Shown here: piece by piece, positions 9,588 to 19,413 of the stretch | Numbering within the stretch: position 1 is the first letter of the stretch | Layout of the letters: each line of letters starts with the position of its first letter | Assembly: GCA_903902325.1 (NCBI GenBank) | Contig: CAIUUO010000183.1 | Span: forward strand, 26,197 to 90,196 | Direction: 5' to 3' | Length of the DNA stretch: 64,000 bases | Source: an uncultured Bacteroidia bacterium | GTDB taxonomy: Bacteria; Bacteroidota; Bacteroidia; Bacteroidales; Prolixibacteraceae | Notes under the pieces: model-generated | What the model was told of the DNA's origin: nothing | Database searches by the model: none | Seen by the model: only the letters and a program-made list of their open reading frames with translations | Translations under genes and position numbers: made by a program

Positions 9588-11645
9588 CTATTTTTGTTGG
9601 GACCCTACTTCCCATTTCTCTTTTCCGGTTTTGAATCGGGGGATATAAACCGGAGTTTTTGGATTGAATCCAATGTCCACTGGTGATATGGTGCCATCCT
9701 TTCCGATCCGGATCAAAATTGACTGATAAGGTTGAAATATCAGGGAATAAGGAATTTCTTTTCCTTTATAATGAATTTTGATGTTGATCGTGTCTGTTTT
9801 AGTGTTGAGGGATTGCCCGTATGCAAGTGGAAACTTAAGCCACTGCGCATGCGGGTTGGCAAAGAATACTGTCAATCCTTCGCTGGTCTCCCTGCACCAG
9901 AAATCCGTTTTGTCACTTCCTTTTACAAGCGGAGAAATCAAGGGCATTGCCTGCCACGAGGTTTTCACATTTTTCATTGCTTTCAACTTATTCAAAAGTA
10001 ACCCATATTCATTGCCGGAAGGATAAAAACCGGGTTCGCAGGGTACTCGTTTCAAACAGACTGGCAGGCCCTTCCCAGCCAATTCCACTACTCTTCGTAG
10101 TGAGGATATATCCATGAATTTGACATTCATGTAAAAAGCCGAAAATGAAAGATCACCTGCTTGAAGGATGCCATCGTGAAGATCGGCCTTTTGAAGAAAT
10201 TCCCCGTTGATCCAGAGCGGACGCCAGGACCTGAGTTCAGCAGGAAGATAAGTGTAACGATGTTCATATTCACCCCAGGCCCAAATAAACTGTTTTTCGA
10301 TGGGAAGTTCTCCGGCTACCCAGGTATCTTCTGTTGGCAGGTAAACAGCCACTTTCGAAACTGCCTTCCCCTGTTTCAGGTATCCTGATACCTTTTCCAT
10401 GTATTTATTGAAAGACGGGATCTCTGGTGCAAGTGATCCGCTCTTCCCCACATGAACGGATGCATAGAATTTAAATGTATCCTGCCCAGCCGGATTAAGC
10501 GGTTTTCCATGCCAGATGATATGATTTACCCCGTTGGCGAAGACCGCATCGGCCACGAGTTTCAGGTCGGCAGTCTGTTCTTCGGAATGATGGTCGCGGG
10601 GCCATCCATACAGACAGGTAAAAGTTTCAGAGGTTACCACTTTTTTGCCGGATAGCCCAGCCGCTGAAGCTACTATGTTGGCAAAGGCAGGTTCATAGAG
10701 CAGTGCCTCGCTTTCGGGAATATCCACAGAAGCATAGGAGGAAATGATGTCGCAGGGGGCGCCGGCGCACTGAACCCGTGAATATGCCCCCAGGTCATGG
10801 CTTTTTTGCGTGAACGGCTTGTAGAATCCGTTGATCACATATTCAGACAAAAGCTTCATGTAATCGTAGCGTACAGCAGGGTAGGGCATTCTGTTTGAAT
10901 AGAGGCTGTCGCGGTAATCCATCACGGAATATCCATATCGCTCCCTGAATTTCTCCGGAAAGCCTTTTGTGTAAAGTTGCCTTGTCTCCACTTCCCAGGA
11001 GTCACAGAAGAGTCCGGAAAGAGAACCCTTCAGGGCAGGTTTCAATGCATCTCCTGTTCTTTGGGCATAATGCCAAAAAGCATTCCTGCTAAGGTGATCA
11101 ATGACATAACCCTTTTTCGGATAATCCCAGGAGGCAGTAATTTCCTGTCTCCAGGAAGGATCAGTCATGTTCATGGTCGCTTCATCAAAAGGGACTTCCT
11201 GATCGCCGAAAGGCCAAAGGGAACCGAAGGTGAAATCGCAGCCCAATCCCAGACTATCGGCGCAGTGCTTCGCGTAAGATACCATATTTGACCAGTCTTT
11301 GCTCAGCCACTTCTGGCGCGGAGTATAGTTGAGGGTGTCTTTTTTCATCCTGTTCAGGGGATAGACCCAGGCAATTTCGACACCGCCGAAACCGTTTTTC
11401 TTCAGCCAGACCAGATTATCTGAAAGATCCGCTTTTTTAATTTCGGAGGCGAACCACCACCAGCGAGTCCATGGGCGGGAATCGGTGTAGAATTTTGATT
11501 TGGAGAGATCAGGTTGTTTTAGAGTTGACCCCGTCTGAGCAATTGAAATGAGTTGAAAACTCCAGAATAGTATGAAGAGGAGCAGAATGGTCTTTGTTGA
11601 TTTGTTTAAATTATTCATAGACAGGAATATAAATACAAATACCAT
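9588..11645 (-). CDS. Glycosyl hydrolase, GH106 (alpha-L-rhamnosidase)-like secreted protein
   Basis: SRPWTRWWWFASEIKKADLSDNLVWLKKNGFGGVEIAWVYPL; FTFGSLWPFGD; SSYASVDIPESEALLYEP; N-terminal signal-like segment. Confidence 0.7.
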   Translation of the reverse strand: MVFVFIFLSMNNLNKSTKTILLLFILFWSFQLISIAQTGSTLKQPDLSKSKFYTDSRPWTRWWWFASEIKKADLSDNLVWLKKNGFGGVEIAWVYPLNRMKKDTLNYTPRQKWLSKDWSNMVSYAKHCADSLGLGCDFTFGSLWPFGDQEVPFDEATMNMTDPSWRQEITASWDYPKKGYVIDHLSRNAFWHYAQRTGDALKPALKGSLSGLFCDSWEVETRQLYTKGFPEKFRERYGYSVMDYRDSLYSNRMPYPAVRYDYMKLLSEYVINGFYKPFTQKSHDLGAYSRVQCAGAPCDIISSYASVDIPESEALLYEPAFANIVASAAGLSGKKVVTSETFTCLYGWPRDHHSEEQTADLKLVADAVFANGVNHIIWHGKPLNPAGQDTFKFYASVHVGKSGSLAPEIPSFNKYMEKVSGYLKQGKAVSKVAVYLPTEDTWVAGELPIEKQFIWAWGEYEHRYTYLPAELRSWRPLWINGEFLQKADLHDGILQAGDLSFSAFYMNVKFMDISSLRRVVELAGKGLPVCLKRVPCEPGFYPSGNEYGLLLNKLKAMKNVKTSWQAMPLISPLVKGSDKTDFWCRETSEGLTVFFANPHAQWLKFPLAYGQSLNTKTDTINIKIHYKGKEIPYSLIFQPYQSILIRIGKDGTISPVDIGFNPKTPVYIPRFKTGKEKWEVGSQQK

Positions 11646-11662
11646 TTATGATGATATAACCG

Positions 11663-11683
11663 GAAATAAGAAATAAGAAATAA
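11663..11683. repeat. GAAATAA heptamer x3
   Basis: gaaataagaaataagaaataa, exact 7-bp period. Confidence 0.8.
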
Positions 11684-11753
11684 GTTGAAATAGATAGAAA
11701 TAAATGGAAATATTTCAATCAATTTCAATCAATTTCCCCTTCAAACCGTCTTC

Positions 11754-12056
11754 CTACATAAATCCCAGTTCGAGCCTTGCCTCTTCAGACATCATCGACT
11801 TTTCCCAGGCAGGGTCGAAGGTGATTTCAACCTTGCAATCCTCAACACCTTCAACTTTTCTGGTCATGTATTCCACATCGGCGACAATCATGTCAGCAGC
11901 AGGGCATCCGGGTGCGGTGAGTGTCATCAGCACAGTGGCCGAATTATCTACCACATCCACGTTGTATACCAGTCCAAGGTCGTAAATATTGACGGGTATT
12001 TCAGGGTCGAAAACCTCCTTGAGGTTAGCAATGATCAGATCTATTCTTGGGTCCAT
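11754..12056 (-). CDS. DUF59/MIP18-type Fe-S assembly protein (SufT-like)
   Basis: MDPRIDLIIANLKEVFDPEIPVNIYDLGLVYNV...LTAPGCPAADMIV; last gene of suf operon; track start 12092 likely too long. Confidence 0.88.
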   Translation of the reverse strand: MDPRIDLIIANLKEVFDPEIPVNIYDLGLVYNVDVVDNSATVLMTLTAPGCPAADMIVADVEYMTRKVEGVEDCKVEITFDPAWEKSMMSEEARLELGFM

Positions 12057-12057
12057 G

Positions 12058-12489
12058 TTATTTTTTTTGAGATAAGATTTGTTTGTAGGCAATGGCGTAC
12101 AGTTTAATTTGCTTGACCATGGCCATCAATCCGTTTGAACGGGTAGGTGAGAGATGTTGTTTCAATCCGATTTCGTCGATGAAGTATGGTTCTGCGTCTA
12201 TTATCTCCTGCGGAGTTCTTCCCGAGAAAACCTTCATCAGCAGGGCAACCAGTCCTTTCACGATCAGGGCATCGCTTTCGGCATCAAAATAAAGCAGGTC
12301 ACCTTCCATTCTTTGTTGCAGCCAAACCCTTGATTGACATCCCCGAATCAGGTTCTGGTCGACTTTAAATGCCGGATCAATGGGTTGGAGTTCGTTACCC
12401 AGTTCGATCAGGTAGGTATATTTATCCATCCAGTCTTCATAAACTGCAAAATCGGAGATAATCTCCTTCTGTACTTCTTCGATGGTCAT
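12058..12489 (-). CDS. sufE: Cysteine desulfuration protein SufE
   Basis: LGNELQPIDPAFKVDQNLIRGCQSRVWLQ; start taken at MTIEEVQ (12489); track start 12522 is an alternative TTG at the edge of a heptamer array. Confidence 0.9.
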   Translation of the reverse strand: MTIEEVQKEIISDFAVYEDWMDKYTYLIELGNELQPIDPAFKVDQNLIRGCQSRVWLQQRMEGDLLYFDAESDALIVKGLVALLMKVFSGRTPQEIIDAEPYFIDEIGLKQHLSPTRSNGLMAMVKQIKLYAIAYKQILSQKK

Positions 12490-12520
12490 GTCAAATGTTT
12501 TTGCTAAAGTAGGTATTATC

Positions 12521-12556
12521 AAATTGACAATTGACAGTTGACAATTGACAATTATG
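12521..12556. repeat. ATTGACA heptamer array
   Basis: aaattgacaattgacagttgacaattgacaattatg; identical 36-mer at 16251-16286. Confidence 0.92.
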
Positions 12557-12613
12557 CAATGGATTGATTGAGTAAGTACTACGGAATGTCGGGGCCGGCA
12601 TAAATTGTGCTTT

Positions 12614-13831
12614 CTAGAACATTGAACGGATACGTGTCAAAGCCTCAATGAAACGATCAACTTCCTCCATCGTGTTGTAAAAGCTGAAGGAGGCTCGGGT
12701 CATGGCGGAAACATTGTAATGGTCCATCACGGGATCTGCGCACAATCTGCCTGTTCTCACTGCAATACCCAACTGGTCGAGCAAGGTTCCCAGGTCGAAG
12801 GGATGGATCTGATCCAATTCAAAACAAATTACGGCACTTTTTGAATCTGACTCCCCAAAAATCCGGACATTCCCCAGGGCTTTCAGTTTCCCGGTAGCAT
12901 ATTTGAGAAGTTGGTGTTCGTATTCTGCAATGGTTGGCAGACCTATATTTTGCAGGTATTGAATGGCAGTTCCCATGGCAATGGCTCCAACGTAATGGGG
13001 TGTTCCTGCTTCAAATTTAAGCGGAATTTCTGCGTAGGTAGTTTTTTCGAAGGTCACCCTGTCGATCATTTCGCCACCTCCTAAAAAAGGAGGCATGGAC
13101 TCCAGCCATTTTCTTTTGCCATACAATACTCCAATCCCGGTAGGGCCATAAATCTTGTGTCCTGAAAATGCAAAGAAATCGCAGTCGAGGTCCTGAACGT
13201 CTATTGAGATATGGGGAACACTCTGGGCGCCGTCGATTAGAACAGGCACATTGTGCAGATGAGCAATTCGGATTAATTCCTTGACAGGATTTACGGTTCC
13301 AAGCGTATTGGAAACGTGCGTCAGGGCAATGATCCTCGTATGCACTGAAATCAAAGATTCAAGCAATTCGGTCTTTAATTCTCCGTTATCTGCGAATGGC
13401 AATATTTTAAGAATAGCATGATGACGTTCGCATGCCATCTGCCAGGGTACTATATTGGCATGATGCTCCATCTCTGTGACGATAATTTCGTCACCTTCTG
13501 ACACAAATTTTTCGCAAAAAGAACGTGCCACCAGATTAATGGATTCGGTAGTTCCATGTGTGAAAATGATCTCTTCCCTTTCACCCGCATGGAGAAAATC
13601 TTTTACGATATCGCGGGCAACTTCATAGGCTTCAGTGGTTTTAATGGCATGTGTGTGCGTTCCGCGGTGGATATTGGCATTGGTCTTCACCGAAAATTCA
13701 CTGATTTTCTCTAAAACCGGAAGCGGGCGCTGTGCTGTGGCCGCATTGTCAAAATAGACCCAGGGACGGTTGTTGACAGTCTGGTCGAGTATGGGGAAAT
13801 CTTTTCTTATATCCTGATAATTAAAGCTCAT
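12614..13831 (-). CDS. sufS: Cysteine desulfurase SufS
   Basis: MSFNYQDIRKDFPILDQTVNNRPWVYFDNAATAQRP; FSGHKIYGPTGIGVLYG PLP-Lys motif; upstream part of ORF track entry (to 14056) is translated repeat DNA. Confidence 0.93.
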   Translation of the reverse strand: MSFNYQDIRKDFPILDQTVNNRPWVYFDNAATAQRPLPVLEKISEFSVKTNANIHRGTHTHAIKTTEAYEVARDIVKDFLHAGEREEIIFTHGTTESINLVARSFCEKFVSEGDEIIVTEMEHHANIVPWQMACERHHAILKILPFADNGELKTELLESLISVHTRIIALTHVSNTLGTVNPVKELIRIAHLHNVPVLIDGAQSVPHISIDVQDLDCDFFAFSGHKIYGPTGIGVLYGKRKWLESMPPFLGGGEMIDRVTFEKTTYAEIPLKFEAGTPHYVGAIAMGTAIQYLQNIGLPTIAEYEHQLLKYATGKLKALGNVRIFGESDSKSAVICFELDQIHPFDLGTLLDQLGIAVRTGRLCADPVMDHYNVSAMTRASFSFYNTMEEVDRFIEALTRIRSMF

Positions 13832-13840
13832 TATGAAGAA

Positions 13841-13868
13841 ATTTTCGATTTTCGATTTTCGATTTTGG
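13841..13868. repeat. ATTTTCG heptamer array x4
   Basis: attttcg attttcg attttcg attttgg. Confidence 0.85.
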
Positions 13869-13941
13869 AATGCGCGTTTATCCAATATTCTGATTTGATG
13901 CTCAGAACCTTTTTGACCTTTAGGACAATTTGGGACCTTTG

Positions 13942-13988
13942 ACCCTTCGACCTCTTCGACAGGCTCAGGGACCGAAGAATCAGGGACC
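13942..13988. repeat. 47-bp dispersed repeat, inverted copy of 7353-7399
   Basis: acccttcgacctcttcgacaggctcagggaccgaagaatcagggacc; one mismatch to the reverse complement of the first copy. Confidence 0.9.
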
Positions 13989-14089
13989 GGCAAATCATAT
14001 AATATTTGTATGCCCTTCGACATGCTCAGGGAGCTGGATTTGGGAGTTGAACTCACCCCTTCTCCCAGTCGCCCCGTCTCCCCATTCTT

Positions 14090-15460
14090 CTATCGTATAC
14101 ACTCCAGCTTGCAGTCGTGGCATCTTGATACTTCTCCCCTCAGTCTTTTGTTGACCAGCCTGTCGATGCTCTGTCGAAGCTGCTCAACCCTGATATTGGT
14201 AAGAACTTCATGGGCGAAGGCGAACATCAGCATCAAACGAGCCTCTTTCTCATTGATTCCGCGGGTTTGCAGGTAAAACAAAGCCTCTTCGTTGATCTGT
14301 CCGACAGTTGCGCCATGCGAACATTTCACATCATCGTTGTCGATTACAAGCTGAGGTTTGGTATTCATCCTGGCGGCCTTGGTGAGCAAAACGCTGTTGT
14401 TTCGCTGGAATGCTTCGGTCTTTTTGGCGCCTGGCATTACATGGATCCGGCCTGTAAAAGCTCCCGTCGAATTGTCATCCAGCACGTTTTTGAAGATCTG
14501 ATTGCTCTGGCATCCGGGCTGGGCATGTTCGATCGATGTGAAAGTATCACAATGCTGATCCTTGTCTGTCAGCGCCAGACCGAATAAGGCTGCATTCGCA
14601 TGCTCACCCTGCAGGTCTGTGTGGAGATGGTTGCGGGTAAGGCCGCCATGCAGGGAGATGGTATTGGTGATCAGTTGTGAATTTTTTTCCTGGCGAACAA
14701 AAATCCCGTTCAGGTAGGCCGTACCGTTGTGCTGGTTTTGAATCCCGTAAATATCAACTACGGAATCTTCGGCCATATGCACTTCAGTCAGGTAATTGGC
14801 AATGAAGCTGTACACTGCCAAAGTATGATCGCAAAACATGAGCTTGACCTGTGAATTTTTGCCAACGATCACCAGGTTTCTCAGGGTGACGTATAGGTCT
14901 TCCTCGCTGCGCAGCAGGTTAATAATCTGAATCGGTTTTTCTATGACCACATGATCAGGGATATAGATAAAAATCCCATCCTGTGCGAAGGCACTGTTGA
15001 GTGCAACCAAAGGATCCTTCGCAGGATCTGCCATTTTTCCGTAGTATTTTTCAACCAGTTCGGTATCTTCCTTCCAGGCCCTTTCCATGCTTTTGATGAT
15101 GGTACCCTTTGGAAACTGATCCGTTTTGTTCATTCCATAATACCATCCGTTCACCTGAAAAAGGACATGGGTGTCGAATTCAGGAACGTCGCAGGTGAAC
15201 ACTTCCTGCATATCGAAATCGAAAGATGTCGGACGGAAAGCGCGGTTAAAGTTTTCCTGGGCAAACAGTTTGGTGAGGTCCGTGTATTTGTAGTTTTCGA
15301 CCCTTCTGTCGGGAATCCCCATGCGCAGGAATTCTGCCATCGCCTGCTTACGCTGATTCTTCAGAAAATCGGGTGAGCCTTCATTCAAAAGGTGCCCGTT
15401 TTCAAGAAACAGGTCAGACAGTCTCTGATCGGCAGTTTCTATAGTATTTTTCTCTGTCAT
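14090..15460 (-). CDS. sufD: Fe-S cluster assembly protein SufD
   Basis: ORF 456 aa; FTGRIHVMPGAKKTEAFQRNNSVLLTKAARMNTKPQLVIDNDDVKCSHGATVGQ; operon position. Confidence 0.93.
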   Translation of the reverse strand: MTEKNTIETADQRLSDLFLENGHLLNEGSPDFLKNQRKQAMAEFLRMGIPDRRVENYKYTDLTKLFAQENFNRAFRPTSFDFDMQEVFTCDVPEFDTHVLFQVNGWYYGMNKTDQFPKGTIIKSMERAWKEDTELVEKYYGKMADPAKDPLVALNSAFAQDGIFIYIPDHVVIEKPIQIINLLRSEEDLYVTLRNLVIVGKNSQVKLMFCDHTLAVYSFIANYLTEVHMAEDSVVDIYGIQNQHNGTAYLNGIFVRQEKNSQLITNTISLHGGLTRNHLHTDLQGEHANAALFGLALTDKDQHCDTFTSIEHAQPGCQSNQIFKNVLDDNSTGAFTGRIHVMPGAKKTEAFQRNNSVLLTKAARMNTKPQLVIDNDDVKCSHGATVGQINEEALFYLQTRGINEKEARLMLMFAFAHEVLTNIRVEQLRQSIDRLVNKRLRGEVSRCHDCKLECIR

Positions 15461-15463
15461 GGT

Positions 15464-16216
15464 TTACTCTCCCAACTCTTTTTTGATCCAGTCGTATCCC
15501 TTCTCTTCCAGTTCGAGGACAAGTTCCTTCCCTGCTGATTTGACGATCTGCCCCTTGTATAGCACATGCACAAAATCAGGAACAATGTAATCCAGCAGAC
15601 GCTGGTAGTGCGTTACCACGATGGTTGCGTTTTCAGGTTTCTTCAGCATGTTGACTCCGTTGGCAACAATTCTTAGCGCATCTATATCGAGACCACTGTC
15701 GGTTTCATCAAGAATGGCAAGTTTCGGCTCAAGCATGGCCATCTGGAAAATCTCGTTCTTCTTCTTTTCTCCTCCTGAGAAACCTTCGTTGACGGAACGG
15801 TTGGTCAGTTGTGAGTCAATCTGGACCATCTCTTTTTTCTCACGCATCACCTTCAGGAAATCACCTGCTGAGAGTTCTTTCAGATTGTGGTATTTGCGTG
15901 ATTCGTTCACAGCAGTTTTCAAAAAGTTGATCATGCTGACACCCGGGATCTCCACAGGATACTGGAAACTCAGGAAGAGTCCCTCCTTGGCACGAACATC
16001 GGCAGGCATGGCGAGAAGGTCTTTTCCGAAGAAAGTTACCTCTCCCTTTGTCACTTCATAACTGGTGTGGCCTGCCAGTACATTGGCAAGCGTACTTTTT
16101 CCGGATCCATTGGGTCCCATGATGGCATGTACTTCTCCGGCATTGATGGTCAGGTTGATACCGCGCAGAATTTCCTTTCCCTCTACGCTGGCATGTAAAT
16201 CTTTTATAATAAGCAT
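15464..16216 (-). CDS. sufC: Fe-S cluster assembly ATPase SufC
   Basis: ABC ATPase with GPNGSGKSTLANVLAG, NEGFSGGEKKKNEIFQ, DETDSGLDIDAL. Confidence 0.95.
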   Translation of the reverse strand: MLIIKDLHASVEGKEILRGINLTINAGEVHAIMGPNGSGKSTLANVLAGHTSYEVTKGEVTFFGKDLLAMPADVRAKEGLFLSFQYPVEIPGVSMINFLKTAVNESRKYHNLKELSAGDFLKVMREKKEMVQIDSQLTNRSVNEGFSGGEKKKNEIFQMAMLEPKLAILDETDSGLDIDALRIVANGVNMLKKPENATIVVTHYQRLLDYIVPDFVHVLYKGQIVKSAGKELVLELEEKGYDWIKKELGE

Positions 16217-16250
16217 ATTCTCGATATATTTATAACTAATAAGTTTTATT

Positions 16251-16436
16251 AAATTGACAATTGACAGTTGACAATTGACAATTATGTTGAGAGCATAATT
16301 TATTTTCTAAATGAGAAATAATTTTGATGTTAAATGTTTCGTTAACTTAAAAATAGATAGCATTTGGGTTGATATTACAAGCCCAAATACTGGATAGTTC
16401 CTAATTCATTGTCAATTGTCAATTGTCCATTTTCAA
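16251..16436. repeat. Inverted pair of ATTGACA / TGTCAAT heptamer arrays flanking ~125 bp, between sufC and sufB
   Basis: attgaca x4 at 16253-16280; attgtca attgtca attgtcc at 16408-16428 in opposite orientation. Confidence 0.88.
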
Positions 16437-16437
16437 T

Positions 16438-17883
16438 TTATCCTACGCTTCCCTCCAGGCTGATCTGCAGCAGCTTTTGAGCCTCCACCGCAAATTCCAT
16501 GGGCAGTTTGTTGATCACCTCGCGGGCGTAGCCGTTCACGATCATGCCGATGGCATCCTGCGTGGAGATTCCGCGCTGGTTGCAGTAAAATATCTGGTCT
16601 TCGCCGATTTTTGAGGTCGTCGCTTCGTGTTCCACCACAGAATTGGGGTTTCCTACCTCAATGTACGGGAAGGTATGTGCACCGCAATGATCGCCCAGCA
16701 AAAGGGAGTCACATTGCGAATAATTCCTTGCATTTTCGGCTTTTGCAGCCACCCTGACCAATCCCCGGTAGGAGTTGGAACTGTGGCCGGCTGAGATTCC
16801 CTTGGAGACGATGGTGCTTTTGGTATTTTTCCCAAGATGGATCATTTTGGTGCCTGTATCTGCCTGCTGGTAATTGTTGGTAAGAGCCACGGAATTGAAC
16901 TCAGCCACAGAATTATCACCAAAGAGTATGCAACTGGGGTATTTCCAGGTGATGGCTGAACCTGTTTCCACCTGGTTCCAGAATATTTTAGAGGATATAC
17001 CCTTGCAAAGGCCTCGTTTGGTTACGAAATTGTAAATGCCTCCTATTCCGTCCTTGTTACCCGGATACCAGTTTTGCACGGTAGAATATTTCACCTCTGC
17101 CCTGTCGAGCGCAATGATTTCCACCACGGCAGCATGCAGTTGGTTTTCGTCGCGCATCGGTGCGGTACAACCTTCGAGGTATGAAACATAGCTGTCATCG
17201 TCGGCAATAATAAGCGTCCTTTCAAATTGCCCCGTATTTTTGGCATTGATCCTGAAATAGGTCGAGAGTTCCATGGGACACCTCACTCCTTTCGGGATGT
17301 ATACAAATGAACCATCAGAAAAGACGGCGCAGTTGAGGGCAGCAAAAAAATTGTCGTTGGGAGGAACAACCATTCCAAGGTATTTCTGTACCAGGTCGGG
17401 ATGGTGTTTCACCGCTTCGCTGAAGGAGCAGAAAATGATTCCGAGTTCAGCCAGGTTTTCCTTGAAAGTAGTCTTTACAGACACACTATCCATGACCGCG
17501 TCGACTGCCACACCGGCCAGCATCTTTTGTTCCTCCAGCGGAATTCCGAGTTTGGCAAAAGTGCTCAGCAGTTCGGGATCCACCTCATCGAGGCTTTCAT
17601 ATTTGGGTTTCTGACGAGGAGCAGCATAATAAATAATATCCTGGTAATCAATTTCCGGGACTTTCAATTGTGCCCATTCAGGCATTTTCATCGTCAGCCA
17701 TTTGCGGTAGGCCTTTAGCCTGAATTCGAGCATGAATTCAGGCTCTTCCTTTTTTGCGGAGATGATTCTCACCACCTCTTCGCTCAAGCCTTTGGGGATC
17801 GTATCCGTTTCGATATCCGTTACGAAACCAAAACGATAATCCCGGCCGGCAACTTCATTGAGTAATTTATTTTGATCATCCAT
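16438..17883 (-). CDS. sufB: Fe-S cluster assembly protein SufB
   Basis: ORF 481 aa; [41 protein letters not shown]. Confidence 0.95.
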   Translation of the reverse strand: MDDQNKLLNEVAGRDYRFGFVTDIETDTIPKGLSEEVVRIISAKKEEPEFMLEFRLKAYRKWLTMKMPEWAQLKVPEIDYQDIIYYAAPRQKPKYESLDEVDPELLSTFAKLGIPLEEQKMLAGVAVDAVMDSVSVKTTFKENLAELGIIFCSFSEAVKHHPDLVQKYLGMVVPPNDNFFAALNCAVFSDGSFVYIPKGVRCPMELSTYFRINAKNTGQFERTLIIADDDSYVSYLEGCTAPMRDENQLHAAVVEIIALDRAEVKYSTVQNWYPGNKDGIGGIYNFVTKRGLCKGISSKIFWNQVETGSAITWKYPSCILFGDNSVAEFNSVALTNNYQQADTGTKMIHLGKNTKSTIVSKGISAGHSSNSYRGLVRVAAKAENARNYSQCDSLLLGDHCGAHTFPYIEVGNPNSVVEHEATTSKIGEDQIFYCNQRGISTQDAIGMIVNGYAREVINKLPMEFAVEAQKLLQISLEGSVG

Positions 17884-17891
17884 TTGAATAA

Positions 17892-17929
17892 GTGCCTAGA
17901 GTGAACTAAAGTGAACTAAAGTGCCTAAA
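17892..17929. repeat. GTGCCTAAA / GTGAACTAAA array upstream of thiL
   Basis: gtgcctaga gtgaactaaa gtgaactaaa gtgcctaaa. Confidence 0.88.
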
Positions 17930-18118
17930 GTATTTAGGGACTCCAGACTTTTGTCCTGTTAAATTTAAAAATACCGTGAACCGGAGAACTTTTTTATAAA
18001 ATTGTCTGAAGGTTCATCTCTTTGTACGAATTTTTAATAAGACTTGATACAAATTGGTGCAAAGATATAAAATGCACTACTTTTGAGGTGTGATTTAACA
18101 ATTAAATCTTAAAGAAAC

Positions 18119-19168
18119 ATGGCGGAGGAAAGGGCAAAGCGCGTTGAACTTGCTGAAATAGGTGAATTTGGTCTGATAAAAAGGATCACGGCAGCTGTCA
18201 AAATAAAAAATGAAAGTACCCTGAAAGGTGTTGGCGACGACTGTGCCGTTCTCAGTTATCCGAATAATAAAGTGGTTGTAACCACAGACTTGCTGATGGA
18301 AGGAGTGCACTTCAATCTGGTTTACGTACCCCTGAAGCACCTCGGTTACAAAGCTGTTTCTGTCAACATCAGCGATATCTGTGCCATGAATGCCATTCCC
18401 AGGCAAATTACTGTTTCCATCGCGATCTCTTCAAAATTTACAGTAGATGCAATCGATGAACTTTATGCGGGAATCCATCTGGCATGCGAACGATATGGCG
18501 TCGATCTGGTTGGGGGTGATACCACCTCCTCCCTCACCGGACTGACCATTTCAATTACGGCCATCGGCGAGGCGGAAGAAAATGAACTTGTTTACCGCGA
18601 TGGAGCGAAACCGACCGACCTTTTGTGTGTTACCGGCGACCTTGGTGGCGCTTACCTGGGACTTCAACTGCTCGAAAGGGAAAACGAACTGTTCCGGTTG
18701 AACCCGACTGTTCAGCCCCAGCTTTCTGGGTACGATTATATTCTTGCAAGGCAGCTAAAACCCGAAGCCCGTGTGGATATGCGGGAGATTTTCAGTACCC
18801 TGGATATCAAACCTACTTCCATGATTGATATCTCCGACGGATTATCATCCGAAATTTTGCACCTCTGTGAGGAGTCAGGCGTTGGATGCCGACTGTTTGA
18901 AGAACGCCTGAGTTTTGATCCGCAGGTTCGGAAAATGGCTGAAGAGATCCTCATTAATCCGCTGGTAGCTGCCCTGAATGGCGGCGAAGACTATGAACTC
19001 CTGTTTACCTTGCCCATAGCTGACCATGAAAAGGTCCGCAATCATCCTGATATCACGGTTATAGGTCATATGACCAAAAAGGAAGATGGCTGCAACCTGG
19101 TTACCATCGGTGGATTGCAGGAAATTCCGCTTACGGCGCAGGGGTGGAATCCTTTGAAAAGTGCCTAA
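18119..19168 (+). CDS. thiL: Thiamine-monophosphate kinase
   Basis: GEFGLIKRI; GVGDDCAVL; VTTDLLMEGVHF; VGGDTTSS; stop codon lies inside the GTGCCTAAA array. Confidence 0.92.
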   Translation: MAEERAKRVELAEIGEFGLIKRITAAVKIKNESTLKGVGDDCAVLSYPNNKVVVTTDLLMEGVHFNLVYVPLKHLGYKAVSVNISDICAMNAIPRQITVSIAISSKFTVDAIDELYAGIHLACERYGVDLVGGDTTSSLTGLTISITAIGEAEENELVYRDGAKPTDLLCVTGDLGGAYLGLQLLERENELFRLNPTVQPQLSGYDYILARQLKPEARVDMREIFSTLDIKPTSMIDISDGLSSEILHLCEESGVGCRLFEERLSFDPQVRKMAEEILINPLVAALNGGEDYELLFTLPIADHEKVRNHPDITVIGHMTKKEDGCNLVTIGGLQEIPLTAQGWNPLKSA

Positions 19169-19206
19169 AGTGCCTAAAGTGAACTAAAGTGCCTAAAGTG
19201 CCTAAA
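19161..19206. repeat. GTGCCTAAA array downstream of (and overlapping the stop of) thiL
   Basis: gtgcctaaa gtgcctaaa gtgaactaaa gtgcctaaa gtgcctaaa. Confidence 0.9.
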
Positions 19207-19242
19207 GTTATGTGGCACAAAATTCGCGCATTGAATTTGTAG

Positions 19243-19262
19243 AGACGTTGCATGCAACGTCT
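19243..19262. repeat. Perfect 20-bp palindrome agacgttgcatgcaacgtct
   Basis: Self-reverse-complementary; related in form to 63898-63925. Confidence 0.88.
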
Positions 19263-19413
19263 TTCTTTTTAATAGTCCTATTATTAATAAGAAAGAAATA
19301 GTTGGGACCGAATCGAAAATCGAAAATCCAAAATTTTCCAATTAATCTGTAACGTTTTGTACTAAGGTGCGTCTTATCTGAAGTTAGCAAGTTAAAGTCC
19401 AAAAGAACCTATC

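Noticed and set aside
13832-14056. N-terminal extension of SufS (SSVPEPVEEVEGSKVP...)
   Set aside because: Encoded by dispersed repeat and ATTTTCG heptamers; authentic SufS start MSFNYQDIRKDFP at 13831
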